From assembly GCA_026710545.1 (NCBI GenBank), contig JAPOQU010000124.1:124001-188000 (forward strand): a stretch of DNA of 64,000 nucleotides, written 5' to 3'. Below are positions 42,503 to 51,940 of the stretch, one piece after another. Numbering within the stretch: the first letter of the stretch is position 1; the number at the start of each line of letters is the position of its first letter. The stretch is from Gammaproteobacteria bacterium. GTDB taxonomy: Bacteria; Pseudomonadota; Gammaproteobacteria; Eutrophobiales; Eutrophobiaceae. The notes beneath the pieces are model-generated. The model was not told the origin of the DNA, did no database searches, and was given only the letters and a program-made list of their open reading frames with translations. The translations under genes were made by a program, and so were the position numbers.

Positions 42503-44053
42503 ATGACAAAAATCGTAGCAGATATCATTATTGCCAATGCGGAGCGCACACCGCACGACCTGGCTATAGTTGACCAGGGCAGGAAATATACCTTCCTGCA
42601 ACATGCGAACCGGGTCCGGCGACTGGCCGGCGCACTGATGCAATCTGGTTGCCGGCGCCGGGACAGGGTTTCCGTCCTGTCCCGGAACTGTGCTGAATAC
42701 CTGGAAATATACGGCGCCTGCGAACTGGGGGGATTTATTGCTGCGCCGGTAAACTATCGCCTTACTGCTCCTGAGATCAACTATATTGTCGGCAACACCA
42801 CACCGTCCGTATTGTTCTATAGCGTGGAATTTCTGTCCGTTGTCAGTGAGATACGGTCTGCCGGCACATTATACATACAGATTGAGCGGGGAGATTTGCC
42901 GGAATGGGCTGTTTCCTATGCGGATTTCATCGAAGCTGGCGGGGTCGAAACACTGAACACGTTACCGGCGCCCGCGGCTCCCGTATATATCGTTCACACC
43001 AGCGGCACTACGGGCAATCCCAAGGGCGCCGTGTTGAGCCAGTCCGCACAGTACGGGACCGCACGGGTCATCAGTGATGCGGCGGAGATTACCCGGCATG
43101 ACCGGTTCCTGCTGGTCCAGCCCCTGTTTCATGTCGGCGCCAAATTCCTGCAGCTTGCCCATCACCTGCAGGGTGCGGCAATTTACATTCAACGGGAGTT
43201 TAATCCGCAGGTAGTCTGGAATACCTTGCAAACAGAGCGGATCACCACCTTGCAACTGGTGCCGACCATGATAGAAATGCTGCTTGCCGATGAATACGCA
43301 GAGGTCCGCGAACCGGCCCGGGTGAAAACCATCTTCTACTCCACCGCGCCGATACGGGAGACATTGTTGAGAAAGGCATTGAGCGTATTCGGCCCGGTTT
43401 TTATCCAGCAATACGGTTCCACGGAAGGCAGTTCCATTTCGAACCTGACGAAATCACAGCACCAGCCGGACGGGACTGCCGCCCAGCAGCGCCGGTTATT
43501 GTCGGCCGGCCAGGCCTGTGACGGGGTTGAGATAAAAATCGTCAAGTCCGACGGGGCTGTTGCAGGCGCCGGCGAACCGGGAGAGATCGTCGTGCGCCAC
43601 CCGGATATCATGCAGGAATACTGGAATGATCCGGCCGCGACCGGCGAGGCCATAAGCGCCGGCTGGTTGAACATGGGGGATATCGGTTACCTTGATGAGG
43701 ATGGCTATTTGTTCATCGTTGACCGGAAAAAGGACATGATCATATCGGGCGGTGAAAATATCTATCCCCGGGAAGTTGAAATCGCGCTGGAGCAACACCC
43801 GGCAGTCGGACAATGCGCCGTGATCGGCATTCCCGATGAGCGCTGGGGCGAGGCCGTCTGCGCGTTCGTGGTCCTGTCCGCCGACTGTACGGTGACCGAA
43901 CTGACAGAGCATTGCCGGACATCAATCGCCAGCTACAAGAAACCGAAACAAATCCGCTTCGTGGAGGAACTGCCCCGCCTTGCAACAGGCAAGGTCGACA
44001 AGGTCAGCCTGCGCGCACCGTACTGGCAGGGCCGGCAATCAAGAATAATCTGA
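42503..44053 (+). CDS. AMP-dependent acyl-CoA synthetase/ligase
   Basis: YIVHTSGTTGNPKGAVLSQ, QQYGSTEGSS, GWLNMGDIGYLDEDGYLFIVDRKKDMIISGGENIYPREVE, ATGKVDK. Confidence 0.93.
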   Translation: MTKIVADIIIANAERTPHDLAIVDQGRKYTFLQHANRVRRLAGALMQSGCRRRDRVSVLSRNCAEYLEIYGACELGGFIAAPVNYRLTAPEINYIVGNTTPSVLFYSVEFLSVVSEIRSAGTLYIQIERGDLPEWAVSYADFIEAGGVETLNTLPAPAAPVYIVHTSGTTGNPKGAVLSQSAQYGTARVISDAAEITRHDRFLLVQPLFHVGAKFLQLAHHLQGAAIYIQREFNPQVVWNTLQTERITTLQLVPTMIEMLLADEYAEVREPARVKTIFYSTAPIRETLLRKALSVFGPVFIQQYGSTEGSSISNLTKSQHQPDGTAAQQRRLLSAGQACDGVEIKIVKSDGAVAGAGEPGEIVVRHPDIMQEYWNDPAATGEAISAGWLNMGDIGYLDEDGYLFIVDRKKDMIISGGENIYPREVEIALEQHPAVGQCAVIGIPDERWGEAVCAFVVLSADCTVTELTEHCRTSIASYKKPKQIRFVEELPRLATGKVDKVSLRAPYWQGRQSRII

Positions 44054-44072
44054 TCCGGGAGAGGCAGGCGTA

Positions 44073-44804
44073 TCAAAGAGCCAGCGACCCCAGGCTGGCG
44101 CCGCCGCAGATGTACCAGGTCTGGCCGGTGATAAATCCGCTGTCTTCCTCGCATAAAAATTTGACTACGCGGCCGATGTCTTCCGCTGTTCCCAGGCGCT
44201 TGACCGGGACGCTTTGCGCTATTCTGGATTTCTGTTCGCTTTCTTCCGGGACCAGTTCGTGAAACATGTCCGTCACGATGGGACCTGGAGCGACACAGTT
44301 TACTGTGATCCCGTCTTTTGCCAGTTCCAGCGCCCAGGTGCGGGTAATACCGATCTGACCAGCCTTGGTTGCTGCGTAATTCGTCCTGGTGACGAGGCCC
44401 AGTACGCCACGGGATGATATGAGGATGATCCGGCCGTACTGCGCGCTGCGCATGGCAGGAATAAATTGTTGCGCGAGCGTGATAGCGCTGCCCAGGTGCA
44501 GTTGGGTCAGGTAGTCCAGGTCTTCCAGTTTCACGTCTTCCAGTAAATCCGGACGGATCACGCCGGCGTTGTGAACAAAGTCCGATACCGCATGTTTTTC
44601 CGCTATCTCCATCCCGACTTGCAATGTTGCCTGCGGGTCCGCGAGATCGGCAGTGTAGTTGACCAGGCGTTCGTGAGAGAATTCAGGGGTCTGCCGGGAG
44701 ATATTGACCACCAGGTAACCGCTGTCAAGAAATCGCCGGGTAATATCGGCGCCTATACCCCTGTTGCCGCCCGTGATGACTACCACTTTATTGTTATCTG
44801 TCAT
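44073..44804 (-). CDS. SDR family oxidoreductase (FabG-like)
   Basis: VVVITGGNRGIGADITRRF, NAG, SSRGVLGLVTRTNYAATKAGQIG, CVAPGPIVTDM. Confidence 0.92.
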   Translation of the reverse strand: MTDNNKVVVITGGNRGIGADITRRFLDSGYLVVNISRQTPEFSHERLVNYTADLADPQATLQVGMEIAEKHAVSDFVHNAGVIRPDLLEDVKLEDLDYLTQLHLGSAITLAQQFIPAMRSAQYGRIILISSRGVLGLVTRTNYAATKAGQIGITRTWALELAKDGITVNCVAPGPIVTDMFHELVPEESEQKSRIAQSVPVKRLGTAEDIGRVVKFLCEEDSGFITGQTWYICGGASLGSLAL

Positions 44805-44807
44805 AAT

Positions 44808-45248
44808 CTACTCCTCCAGGAGTTTACTGTATTCAGCAGCCGGATCCGTACCCGGCGGTCCTGCAAGGAAAACGGTCTGGCCGGACTTGTCCGGCATGCC
44901 CGTAACCTGCACCCTGCTCCCCGTATGTAATGATGCTGCAACCAGGTATCCGATCAAAACCGGTCCGCAATCCAGTTTAATCATGCCAACGTGAAAAGGT
45001 AATATACCCTTGAAAAACCGGTTGGTGCTGGCATGGGTTGTGGTCCAGGAAAGCACTTCGCCCATAGGGCTGACCTGCTCCCACGGCAATTCGTCAGCCA
45101 GGCAATGACTGCAGAATTCCTGTGGCGGATACTGGACTGTGCCACATCCTGAACAGACCTGCAGCCTGAACAGGCCTGCAGCAGCGGCCTCGTTAACCTG
45201 TTGCCAGAGGCGGGAACGCGACGCCGGCGGCATCAATTGCCCTGTCAT
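44808..45248 (-). CDS. Zn-ribbon/OB-fold (DUF35) acyl-CoA-associated protein
   Basis: LQVCSGCGTVQYPPQEFCSHCLADELPWEQVSPMGEVLSWTTTHAST; next to a thiolase-like gene. ORF extends to 45284. Confidence 0.88.
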   Translation of the reverse strand: MTGQLMPPASRSRLWQQVNEAAAAGLFRLQVCSGCGTVQYPPQEFCSHCLADELPWEQVSPMGEVLSWTTTHASTNRFFKGILPFHVGMIKLDCGPVLIGYLVAASLHTGSRVQVTGMPDKSGQTVFLAGPPGTDPAAEYSKLLEE

Positions 45249-46411
45249 TCGCCTCCCCTCCCCAGGATTACCGCACTGGTACATAAACAGCGGTCATAAT
45301 TGACCATGCCGTAACCGCTCGCCATACCCGCCCGCGCGTCGGCAACCTGGTTGGACAAGGCGGTTTCGGTCAATTGCCGGATCGCTTCGACCGTACCCAG
45401 GAAACCGCCGGCAGCGCCGGCCTGTCCGGCGGACAGTTGGCCGCCGCAAGTATTATGGGGCAGACCGCCGCCGTTCCAGGTCAACGGGCGGGTGCGGACA
45501 AATTCGGCTGCTCCGCCCTTTTCACAAAAGCCCAGGTCTTCCATCTGAACCATGGATATCACCGGGTAGTCATCGTAGGTCTGCAGAAAATCCATGTCGC
45601 CAGGCCCGAGTTCAGCCTGCTCATACATCTGGTCGCGATACAGGCTCCAACCGGCGCGAAAATGCACGTCGTCATCCGGCCAGGCATTATGCCGCTCTCC
45701 CGCAGCCAGGATCCTGGCGTAAGGCAGGCCGAGCGACTCGGCCCGGGCAACCGTCATGACCAGGAAACCTTCAGCCCCGGCGACCGGCATGACACAATCG
45801 AACAGGTGCAGGGGTTCGCTGATGGGACGGGCAGCCAGGTAGTCTTGCATCGACAGCGGTTTGTTGAAAACAGCGGTACCCGCGGCCAGGGCATTCTCCC
45901 TCTGGGCGATGCAGACGCGGCCGAAATCTTCCCGCTCCGCCCCGTATTTCTCCATGTAGTTGCGGGTAATCATGGCGAAGACGGTGTTCGGTCCGCCTGC
46001 CCCGTAAGGGAACACGGCATCGGTTGAAAACCTGCTGAAGTTCTCGACCAGGTCCGCGAAGGTATCGGCTGAAGCCGTATCGGCGCCGATACAGGCGACG
46101 ATTTCAGCATCGCCGGCCTGGACTGCACGGGCCGCACGCCGGACGGCTACCGGGCCGCTGGCGCCTCCCATCGGGATCTGTTCCAGCCAGCCGGGCGAGA
46201 TATCGAGGTATTCGGTCATGCTGACAACGCTGTCGGGCACCAGGGTGAAGCTGGCTATGGCAAGACCGTCAATGTCATGTTTTTGCAGTCCCGCCCGGTC
46301 CAGCATCCGGGCGAATGCAGTTCCGGTGAACCAGGCCGCGCTGCGCTCGCTGCGCCGTTCGTACGGCAGGCTGACCGGGGCGACGAGCGCAATATCATTG
46401 TAAGGCTGCAT
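45245..46411 (-). CDS. Thiolase-superfamily protein (SCP-x/Ltp-like) without the canonical Cys
   Basis: VPDSVVSMTEYLDISPGWLEQIPMGGASGPVAVRRAARAVQAGDAEIVACIGADT; LPHNTCGGQLSAGQAGAAGGFLGTVEAIRQL. ORF extends to 46492. Confidence 0.85.
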   Translation of the reverse strand: MQPYNDIALVAPVSLPYERRSERSAAWFTGTAFARMLDRAGLQKHDIDGLAIASFTLVPDSVVSMTEYLDISPGWLEQIPMGGASGPVAVRRAARAVQAGDAEIVACIGADTASADTFADLVENFSRFSTDAVFPYGAGGPNTVFAMITRNYMEKYGAEREDFGRVCIAQRENALAAGTAVFNKPLSMQDYLAARPISEPLHLFDCVMPVAGAEGFLVMTVARAESLGLPYARILAAGERHNAWPDDDVHFRAGWSLYRDQMYEQAELGPGDMDFLQTYDDYPVISMVQMEDLGFCEKGGAAEFVRTRPLTWNGGGLPHNTCGGQLSAGQAGAAGGFLGTVEAIRQLTETALSNQVADARAGMASGYGMVNYDRCLCTSAVILGRGGE

Positions 46412-48035
46412 CTTTTCTCTTTCTCTTGCGCTCTCTGAGGTCAATACAATGACCTTCTTCCACCAGCTTGCCGGCCAGGGTCTTGATTTCACCCCGTTGC
46501 AGTTTCTGTGATGCGGTCATGGGCAACTCGGTTACAAACAGGAAGTAAGCCGGCACTTTGTAATAAATCAGCCGTTCAGTACAGAAATCGTACAAAATAC
46601 CGGCCGTAGTCTCCATGGATGCCTGTTCCGGAACGGCAGTTTCATTCAGGATTATACAGACGCCGACCTCTTCACCGCGTGTTTCATCGTATATGGGCGT
46701 TACCGCACAGTTGGCAACCGCCGGGTGCTGGAACAGGACGTTCTCCACTTCCACGGCCGCAATGTTTTCGCCGCTGCGCCGGATGATGTTCTTGCGCCGG
46801 TCTACAAAATGAAATGAGCCGTCTTCGCTGATACGGACCACGTCTCCCGTATGGAAATACCCTCCTTCCCATACCTTCGCCGTCTCCTCCCGATTTTTGT
46901 AATAACCGGAAAAAAAACCTTTGTGCGGGTTGTCGCCCCTGGCGCGGATCAGCAGTTCACCCGGTTCCCCCTCCCCGACGTCGTTACCCTCCTCGTCCAC
47001 CAGGCGGTACTCGATGACATCCGGCGCTTTGCCGATGCAGCGCGTGCCGATATGGCGCGGTTCCTTGTTGGCCGTGATGCAGACGTAGGTGCCGGTTTCC
47101 GTCATGGCCCAGCCTTCCACCAGGGGGAAGCCGAAACGCTGCTCAAAGCGTTGCAAGTGCTTGGGGTCGACACCTGCGCCGAAACCGAATTTGACCTGCT
47201 GTCCCAGGTTGTCGCCGGCCGTCTCAGGCTGGTTCAGTAAAATTGCCGGTATCACGCCGAGGTAATGCAGGCATGTCGCACTGGCCTCGCGCACTGTCTC
47301 CCACCAGGTGGAGGCATGGAAGCGGTCAAGCTGGATGATACAGCCGCCGCTCATGATCATGGCCATCATGGAGCACAGGGCATTCATATGCACCAGGGGT
47401 AACGGCGTCAGCATCCTTTCCTCCCCGTAGGTCAACCGGCAGTAACCGTCAATATCGGCGTACCACTGCCCCATGCAGGTAAAATACTCGTTGTTCAGCA
47501 TGCAGCCCTTTGGCGTCCCGGTCGTGCCTGAGGTGTAGAGTACCGCCACCTCGGTCTCCCGGTCCGGTGTGCCTGTTGCCGGTGCAGAGGCGCAGGACGG
47601 CAACTGTGACATTGATTCGGTATCGGCTATTGGTATGGCCGTGTCCCGGCCGGCCAGGACTGTCTGCACTTTTTCCCGGTAACGGGGCAGGCACAGCACG
47701 AGACAGGCGTCGCTGTGATTGATGACATAGGCGATTTCCCGCGGCAGGAAACCGGAATTGACCGGCACGACGCTGGCGCCGAGCTTGTTCAAAGCCAGGA
47801 AGTGCAGAAAGAATTCGGCCCGGTTGTCCAGCATGACGGCAACCCGCTGACCGTAGCCGTATCCTGCCCCGGCGTATTGCTCACTCAGGGTGTTGACTGC
47901 CTGCAGCGCCCGGGTATAAGTATAATCAATGGCTCCCTGGCAGTATTCCTTGCTGGCCTGGCGCGGGATGTGCAGGAACGCCTGGGTTGAGACCTTCCCT
48001 ACGGTTTTCAGAAATTCGGCGTAAACGGTAGTCAT
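46395..48035 (-). CDS. AMP-dependent acyl-CoA ligase (CaiC-like)
   Basis: AVLYTSGTTGTPKGCMLN, EGWAMTETG, YFHTGDVVRISEDGSFHFVDRRKNIIRRSGENIAAVEVE. Confidence 0.92.
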   Translation of the reverse strand: MTTVYAEFLKTVGKVSTQAFLHIPRQASKEYCQGAIDYTYTRALQAVNTLSEQYAGAGYGYGQRVAVMLDNRAEFFLHFLALNKLGASVVPVNSGFLPREIAYVINHSDACLVLCLPRYREKVQTVLAGRDTAIPIADTESMSQLPSCASAPATGTPDRETEVAVLYTSGTTGTPKGCMLNNEYFTCMGQWYADIDGYCRLTYGEERMLTPLPLVHMNALCSMMAMIMSGGCIIQLDRFHASTWWETVREASATCLHYLGVIPAILLNQPETAGDNLGQQVKFGFGAGVDPKHLQRFEQRFGFPLVEGWAMTETGTYVCITANKEPRHIGTRCIGKAPDVIEYRLVDEEGNDVGEGEPGELLIRARGDNPHKGFFSGYYKNREETAKVWEGGYFHTGDVVRISEDGSFHFVDRRKNIIRRSGENIAAVEVENVLFQHPAVANCAVTPIYDETRGEEVGVCIILNETAVPEQASMETTAGILYDFCTERLIYYKVPAYFLFVTELPMTASQKLQRGEIKTLAGKLVEEGHCIDLRERKRKRKDAALQ

Positions 48036-48047
48036 TGTTTCAGTGAA

Positions 48048-49628
48048 TTATGCCTTGGCCCGTGCGGTTAAGCCAGGTGACAGTTCGCCGACCTGGGAGC
48101 GCCGTAACTGAGCGGCAAAAGCGTCTGCTTCCGCCGCCGCGCGCCGGCTCTTGTCGGTAATCGAGAATAGCCAGGCGAACAGGAAACACGCGCCCATGGA
48201 AAACAGTGTCGGGTACGCATAGGGGAACAGCGGTTCGGCATAACCCAGCACGTTTACCCACACGTTAGGACCCAGAATTATCAGGCTTACGGCGAGCAGG
48301 AGCCCGGTATATCCGCCGGCTACCGCGCCCCGCGTGGTAAACCCTTTCCAGTACATGAACAGTAGCAGGATGGGAAAGTTGGCGCTGGCCGCAATCACCA
48401 GCGGCAGCGTAGCCAGAACGGCAACATTCTGCCCCTTGAACTGGATGGCCAGCAGGATACCGGTAATGCTCAACAGTACCACCGTCAGCCTGGATACGCG
48501 TAATTCCTCCGCATCGGTACACACCCCCTTGCGGATAACACCGGCAAACAGATCATGTGATATGGTGGTTGCCGCCGATAACATCAACCCGGAGACGACG
48601 GCAAGTATGGTGGCGAATGCAACAGCACAGATAAAGCCCATGAAAATGCTGCCGCCGACAACCTGGGACAGGTGAATTGCCGCCATATTGCTGCCGCCGA
48701 TAATATCCAGGCCGCCCCTGGTAAATTCCGGATTATCCGTCACTAAAGCGATGGCCCCTAAACCGATAACCAGGACGATGAACTGGAAGTAACTGATGAT
48801 GCCCATGGCCCAGGCCGCGGAGCGCCGTGCCTGAATGCCGTCCGGCACGGTAAAGAAGCGCATCAGGACATGAGGCAAACCGGCAGTGCCGCCGATGAAA
48901 GCCAGGCTCAGGGAGATGACGGAGACGATATCCGGGTAAAGCAGGCCGGGTTGCATGATGGCAAGTCCCTGCGGGTGCGCGCCAACGGCTTGTCCGCCCA
49001 GCCGGTTGATATCGAAATCGAATGTAACCAGCACGCCGATGCAGAGTATGGTGCCGCCTCCTACCAGTAGTATGGCCTTGATGATCTGTACCCAGGTAGT
49101 CGCTATCATGCCGCCGAACGTCACATATATCGTCATCAGCACACCCACGATCAGCACACCCTGGGTATAACTCAGGCCAAACAGGGATTCCACCAGGGTG
49201 CCCGCGGCGACCATCTGTGCCAGCAGGTAGGGCACGGCTATGGCCAGGGTCGCGGTTGCGGCGAGAATCCGTATCGGCCGGGCCGCCAGGCGCACGGAGA
49301 CCGCATCGGCAAAGGTGTAGGAGCCCAGGTTGCGCAGTTTCTCTGCGATCAGGAACAGCACTACTGCCCAGCTCAGTATCAGGTTGACGATGAAATAGAT
49401 GGTGTCGAACCCGCCGATGAACATCAGGCCCACCAGGCCGAGAAAAGACGCGGCCGACATGTAGTCCCCGGAAATGGCAATACCGTTCTGTAACCCGCCG
49501 ATGGAACTTCCCGCGACATAGAAATCCTTCCTGGAGCGCGTGCGCCGCGCCGCATAGACGGTGATAAACAAGGTGGCGACAATAAACAGCGCAAAGGACC
49601 CGATGGCCGGGTAATTCAGGTCAGTCAT
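48048..49628 (-). CDS. Sodium:solute symporter family, ActP-like monocarboxylate/acetate permease
   Basis: RRTRSRKDFYVAGSSIGGLQNGIAISGDYMSAASFLGLVGLMFIGGFDTIYF; paired with a DUF485 gene. ORF extends to 49805. Confidence 0.92.
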   Translation of the reverse strand: MTDLNYPAIGSFALFIVATLFITVYAARRTRSRKDFYVAGSSIGGLQNGIAISGDYMSAASFLGLVGLMFIGGFDTIYFIVNLILSWAVVLFLIAEKLRNLGSYTFADAVSVRLAARPIRILAATATLAIAVPYLLAQMVAAGTLVESLFGLSYTQGVLIVGVLMTIYVTFGGMIATTWVQIIKAILLVGGGTILCIGVLVTFDFDINRLGGQAVGAHPQGLAIMQPGLLYPDIVSVISLSLAFIGGTAGLPHVLMRFFTVPDGIQARRSAAWAMGIISYFQFIVLVIGLGAIALVTDNPEFTRGGLDIIGGSNMAAIHLSQVVGGSIFMGFICAVAFATILAVVSGLMLSAATTISHDLFAGVIRKGVCTDAEELRVSRLTVVLLSITGILLAIQFKGQNVAVLATLPLVIAASANFPILLLFMYWKGFTTRGAVAGGYTGLLLAVSLIILGPNVWVNVLGYAEPLFPYAYPTLFSMGACFLFAWLFSITDKSRRAAAEADAFAAQLRRSQVGELSPGLTARAKA

Positions 49629-49920
49629 CACCCAGGGATTTGCGCATTTCAAGGTACGCTGAATTGATGCGCCTGACATAGTGCAGGGCAGCGGCCAGGA
49701 TAACCAGGATAATGAGCAGCGCGGCAGCCATGCCGTTTGAGAATACGCTGTAAGCGACCAGCGGCGCGCCCATGAATTGTTTTGCGTAGACGCAGAGCAG
49801 GTCAAACACCAGCACCAGGGTGATCAACGCGATGATCAACGTCCTGGACAGCCTGCCGTGAGTACGGCTGAACTTCAGGTAGGCTGCGGAGGTAACGGAG
49901 TTCCGTTGTTCTGACGGCAT
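49621..49920 (-). CDS. DUF485 (YjcH-like) inner membrane protein
   Basis: 99 aa with two TM helices, overlapping the start of the ActP-like symporter; LSRTLIIALITLVLVFDLLCVYAKQFMGAPL. Confidence 0.85.
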   Translation of the reverse strand: MPSEQRNSVTSAAYLKFSRTHGRLSRTLIIALITLVLVFDLLCVYAKQFMGAPLVAYSVFSNGMAAALLIILVILAAALHYVRRINSAYLEMRKSLGDD

Positions 49921-49923
49921 TTA

Positions 49924-50541
49924 CTACAGATAGATGAGGATATTTTCCAGCGGCGCATCGCAGTTGAGCAGGTCGACGCGCTTGGCGGCAATCCTGATTT
50001 CATCTCCGCTGACGACCAGCCTGTGTGTGTAGGAACCGGCAAATACGTCCTGTTTTTCACGCCGGTACTGCAGCATGATAAAGCGCGAGGTTACCAGGCA
50101 TTCTCCCGTGGTCTCATCAAAGTTGTCCAGTATGACGTTGCTTACCAGGTGTACGCTGCGCGGTCCGGGTTGCAGGGAAAAGGCGTTTGGGTGTTTGTAG
50201 CGTTTCACGCGCACGGCCCTGAGCAATCCCGTCTCGTAAATTAACGAGATGTGATTTTTCGGGTCCGGTTGCCCCGGCGTTGCCGGTATCCAGTACTCGG
50301 CATCTTCCAGGTACAGGTCGTTCCACTCTTCCCAGCGCTGTTCATCCAGCAGGCGCGCCTCGTGGAACAGGAACTGTTCCAGGGTCCCGGGATCAGGTGG
50401 ATTGAGCGGTTGTCCGGTCTGCACAGGGGTACTGTCCTGTTCGGAATTTATTCCAGTCTGCATAAGGGCGCTGTCCTGTCCGGGAAAGAAGCCGGTCTCT
50501 GTAGTTTTGATGAAATGTCGGTGCGTGAACCGTGGTGTCAC
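49924..50541 (-). CDS. Aromatic ring-hydroxylating dioxygenase beta subunit
   Basis: QFLFHEARLLDEQRWEEWNDLYLEDAEYWIPATPGQ; VTSRFIMLQYRREKQDVFAGSYTHRLV; adjacent to an alpha subunit. Confidence 0.92.
   Translation of the reverse strand: MTPRFTHRHFIKTTETGFFPGQDSALMQTGINSEQDSTPVQTGQPLNPPDPGTLEQFLFHEARLLDEQRWEEWNDLYLEDAEYWIPATPGQPDPKNHISLIYETGLLRAVRVKRYKHPNAFSLQPGPRSVHLVSNVILDNFDETTGECLVTSRFIMLQYRREKQDVFAGSYTHRLVVSGDEIRIAAKRVDLLNCDAPLENILIYL
50414..50486. repeat. Imperfect direct repeat (about 33 bp x2) inside the N-terminus of the beta-subunit ORF
   Basis: CCGGTCTGCACAGGGGTACTGTCCTGTTCGGAA vs CCAGTCTGCATAAGGGCGCTGTCCTGTCCGGGAA; encodes QDSALMQTG / QDSTPVQTG. Confidence 0.75.
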
Positions 50542-51851
50542 CCGGCACTGGCCATGTAATCTTTCCAGGTCTGGAACTGGTGGCGAAAGACCATGTCGGA
50601 TGTGCCCGCCGAGTGTTTTGTCCCGTCCTCTTCAACTTCTTCCTTGCCCAGGAAACGGTGCTGGCTCACCCACTCATTGCCGTCCTGAATCTGCAAACCG
50701 GATTGCAGCCGGTGGTAGGCCTCGTAATCATCGGGGCCGACCAGGTTGGCATGGGAATTAATCAGGTTGCAGTAAGTGATGGAACGCTGGAACAATTCCT
50801 CCGGCGCCCCTACCTGCCGGAACACCCATGATTCGATAACGGTCCTGTCTACGGCCACGGGTTTCACAACGCGTATCGAGGTGATTGCGCCCTTCAGGGT
50901 AAAACTGGGATAAACCACGGTGTTATGGCGGTTTACTGCGAGGATCTCCCGTGCTTTCTGCTCTCCGTACTTGTCTGTCAGGGCATCCATGTAACCGGGA
51001 ATGGGTGAATAAGCCGAATGGATGCTGAATTTGCCGCCGGTGACGCTGTGCCCGTAATTCCAGGCGGTCAACCCCATCTTTTCAAAAAAATCGTAGTTGT
51101 TGGTAAACGGCGCCAGCATCTCCAGTTCAAAGGGTACCGGGTCCCCTTCCTTCAGGCGCTCATCGAATACCCGTTTGGCAGTGCCGCTGGAAGACTGGTG
51201 CACCACCATGGGATGCATGGCGTCGTTCAGGTTTTCCACGAACATCTTCCAGTTTGAGTCATGCAGGTAGCGGAAACAGCCGCCGGCTATCTCAATACGG
51301 CCTTCTGGCGACCGTTCCACCAGGTTGTCTATGGAGACCGCTGCGCCGCTCAACCAGGTTTTCAAATCAGGGCCTTCCGGGGCCAGGCTGGCGAATACCA
51401 GGCCGTGGTAGCTGTCTACCCGCGGGACCTGCTGCATATTTGATTCCGGGTTGCCCTTGCCGAACCCGGCGCCGTTGTAACCTTCTTCCCTGGGTATGTG
51501 GAGCAGCGTGCCGTCGGTATCGAAGACATAGCCGTGATAGCTGCAGCGCAATTGCTGTGCGTTACCGCGACTGTCGCCGATCACCTGCGCCCCCTTGTGG
51601 CTGCAACGGTTGAACAGCACGTGAACCCTGCTGTCCTTGTGGCGGGTCATCACCACCGGTTGCCGTCCTACGCTCGTGGCGAAATAATCACCGGGCTGTT
51701 GTACCTGGCTGTCGTGGCCCACGTAGATCCAGGACCTGTTCCAGATGCGTTCCATCTCCAGGTCAAAAATGTCGGGATCGGTATAGACTTTTTTATGCAC
51801 GGAATCTTCCCTTATCAATCCGGCCAGCTGCTCATTGGAATAATGTGACAT
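50538..51851 (-). CDS. Rieske aromatic ring-hydroxylating dioxygenase alpha subunit
   Basis: CSHKGAQVIGDSRGNAQQLRCSYH Rieske motif, ENLNDAMHPMVVH iron motif. Confidence 0.95.
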   Translation of the reverse strand: MSHYSNEQLAGLIREDSVHKKVYTDPDIFDLEMERIWNRSWIYVGHDSQVQQPGDYFATSVGRQPVVMTRHKDSRVHVLFNRCSHKGAQVIGDSRGNAQQLRCSYHGYVFDTDGTLLHIPREEGYNGAGFGKGNPESNMQQVPRVDSYHGLVFASLAPEGPDLKTWLSGAAVSIDNLVERSPEGRIEIAGGCFRYLHDSNWKMFVENLNDAMHPMVVHQSSSGTAKRVFDERLKEGDPVPFELEMLAPFTNNYDFFEKMGLTAWNYGHSVTGGKFSIHSAYSPIPGYMDALTDKYGEQKAREILAVNRHNTVVYPSFTLKGAITSIRVVKPVAVDRTVIESWVFRQVGAPEELFQRSITYCNLINSHANLVGPDDYEAYHRLQSGLQIQDGNEWVSQHRFLGKEEVEEDGTKHSAGTSDMVFRHQFQTWKDYMASAG

Positions 51852-51940
51852 TTTCGATTTCTCTGCAGTACCAGTCGCCTGCTTCAGACACCAGGTGGAT
51901 TATAACGCATGATCAGTCCGATAGCACCTCGCCGCGGGCC

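Noticed and set aside
45245-46411. Ordinary acetyl-CoA acetyltransferase
   Set aside because: Canonical nucleophilic Cys and catalytic His motifs are replaced; only the fold can be claimed.
49629-49805. N-terminal extension of the symporter ORF
   Set aside because: Overlaps the DUF485 gene in another frame; the conserved symporter N-terminus begins at MTDLNYPAIG (49628).
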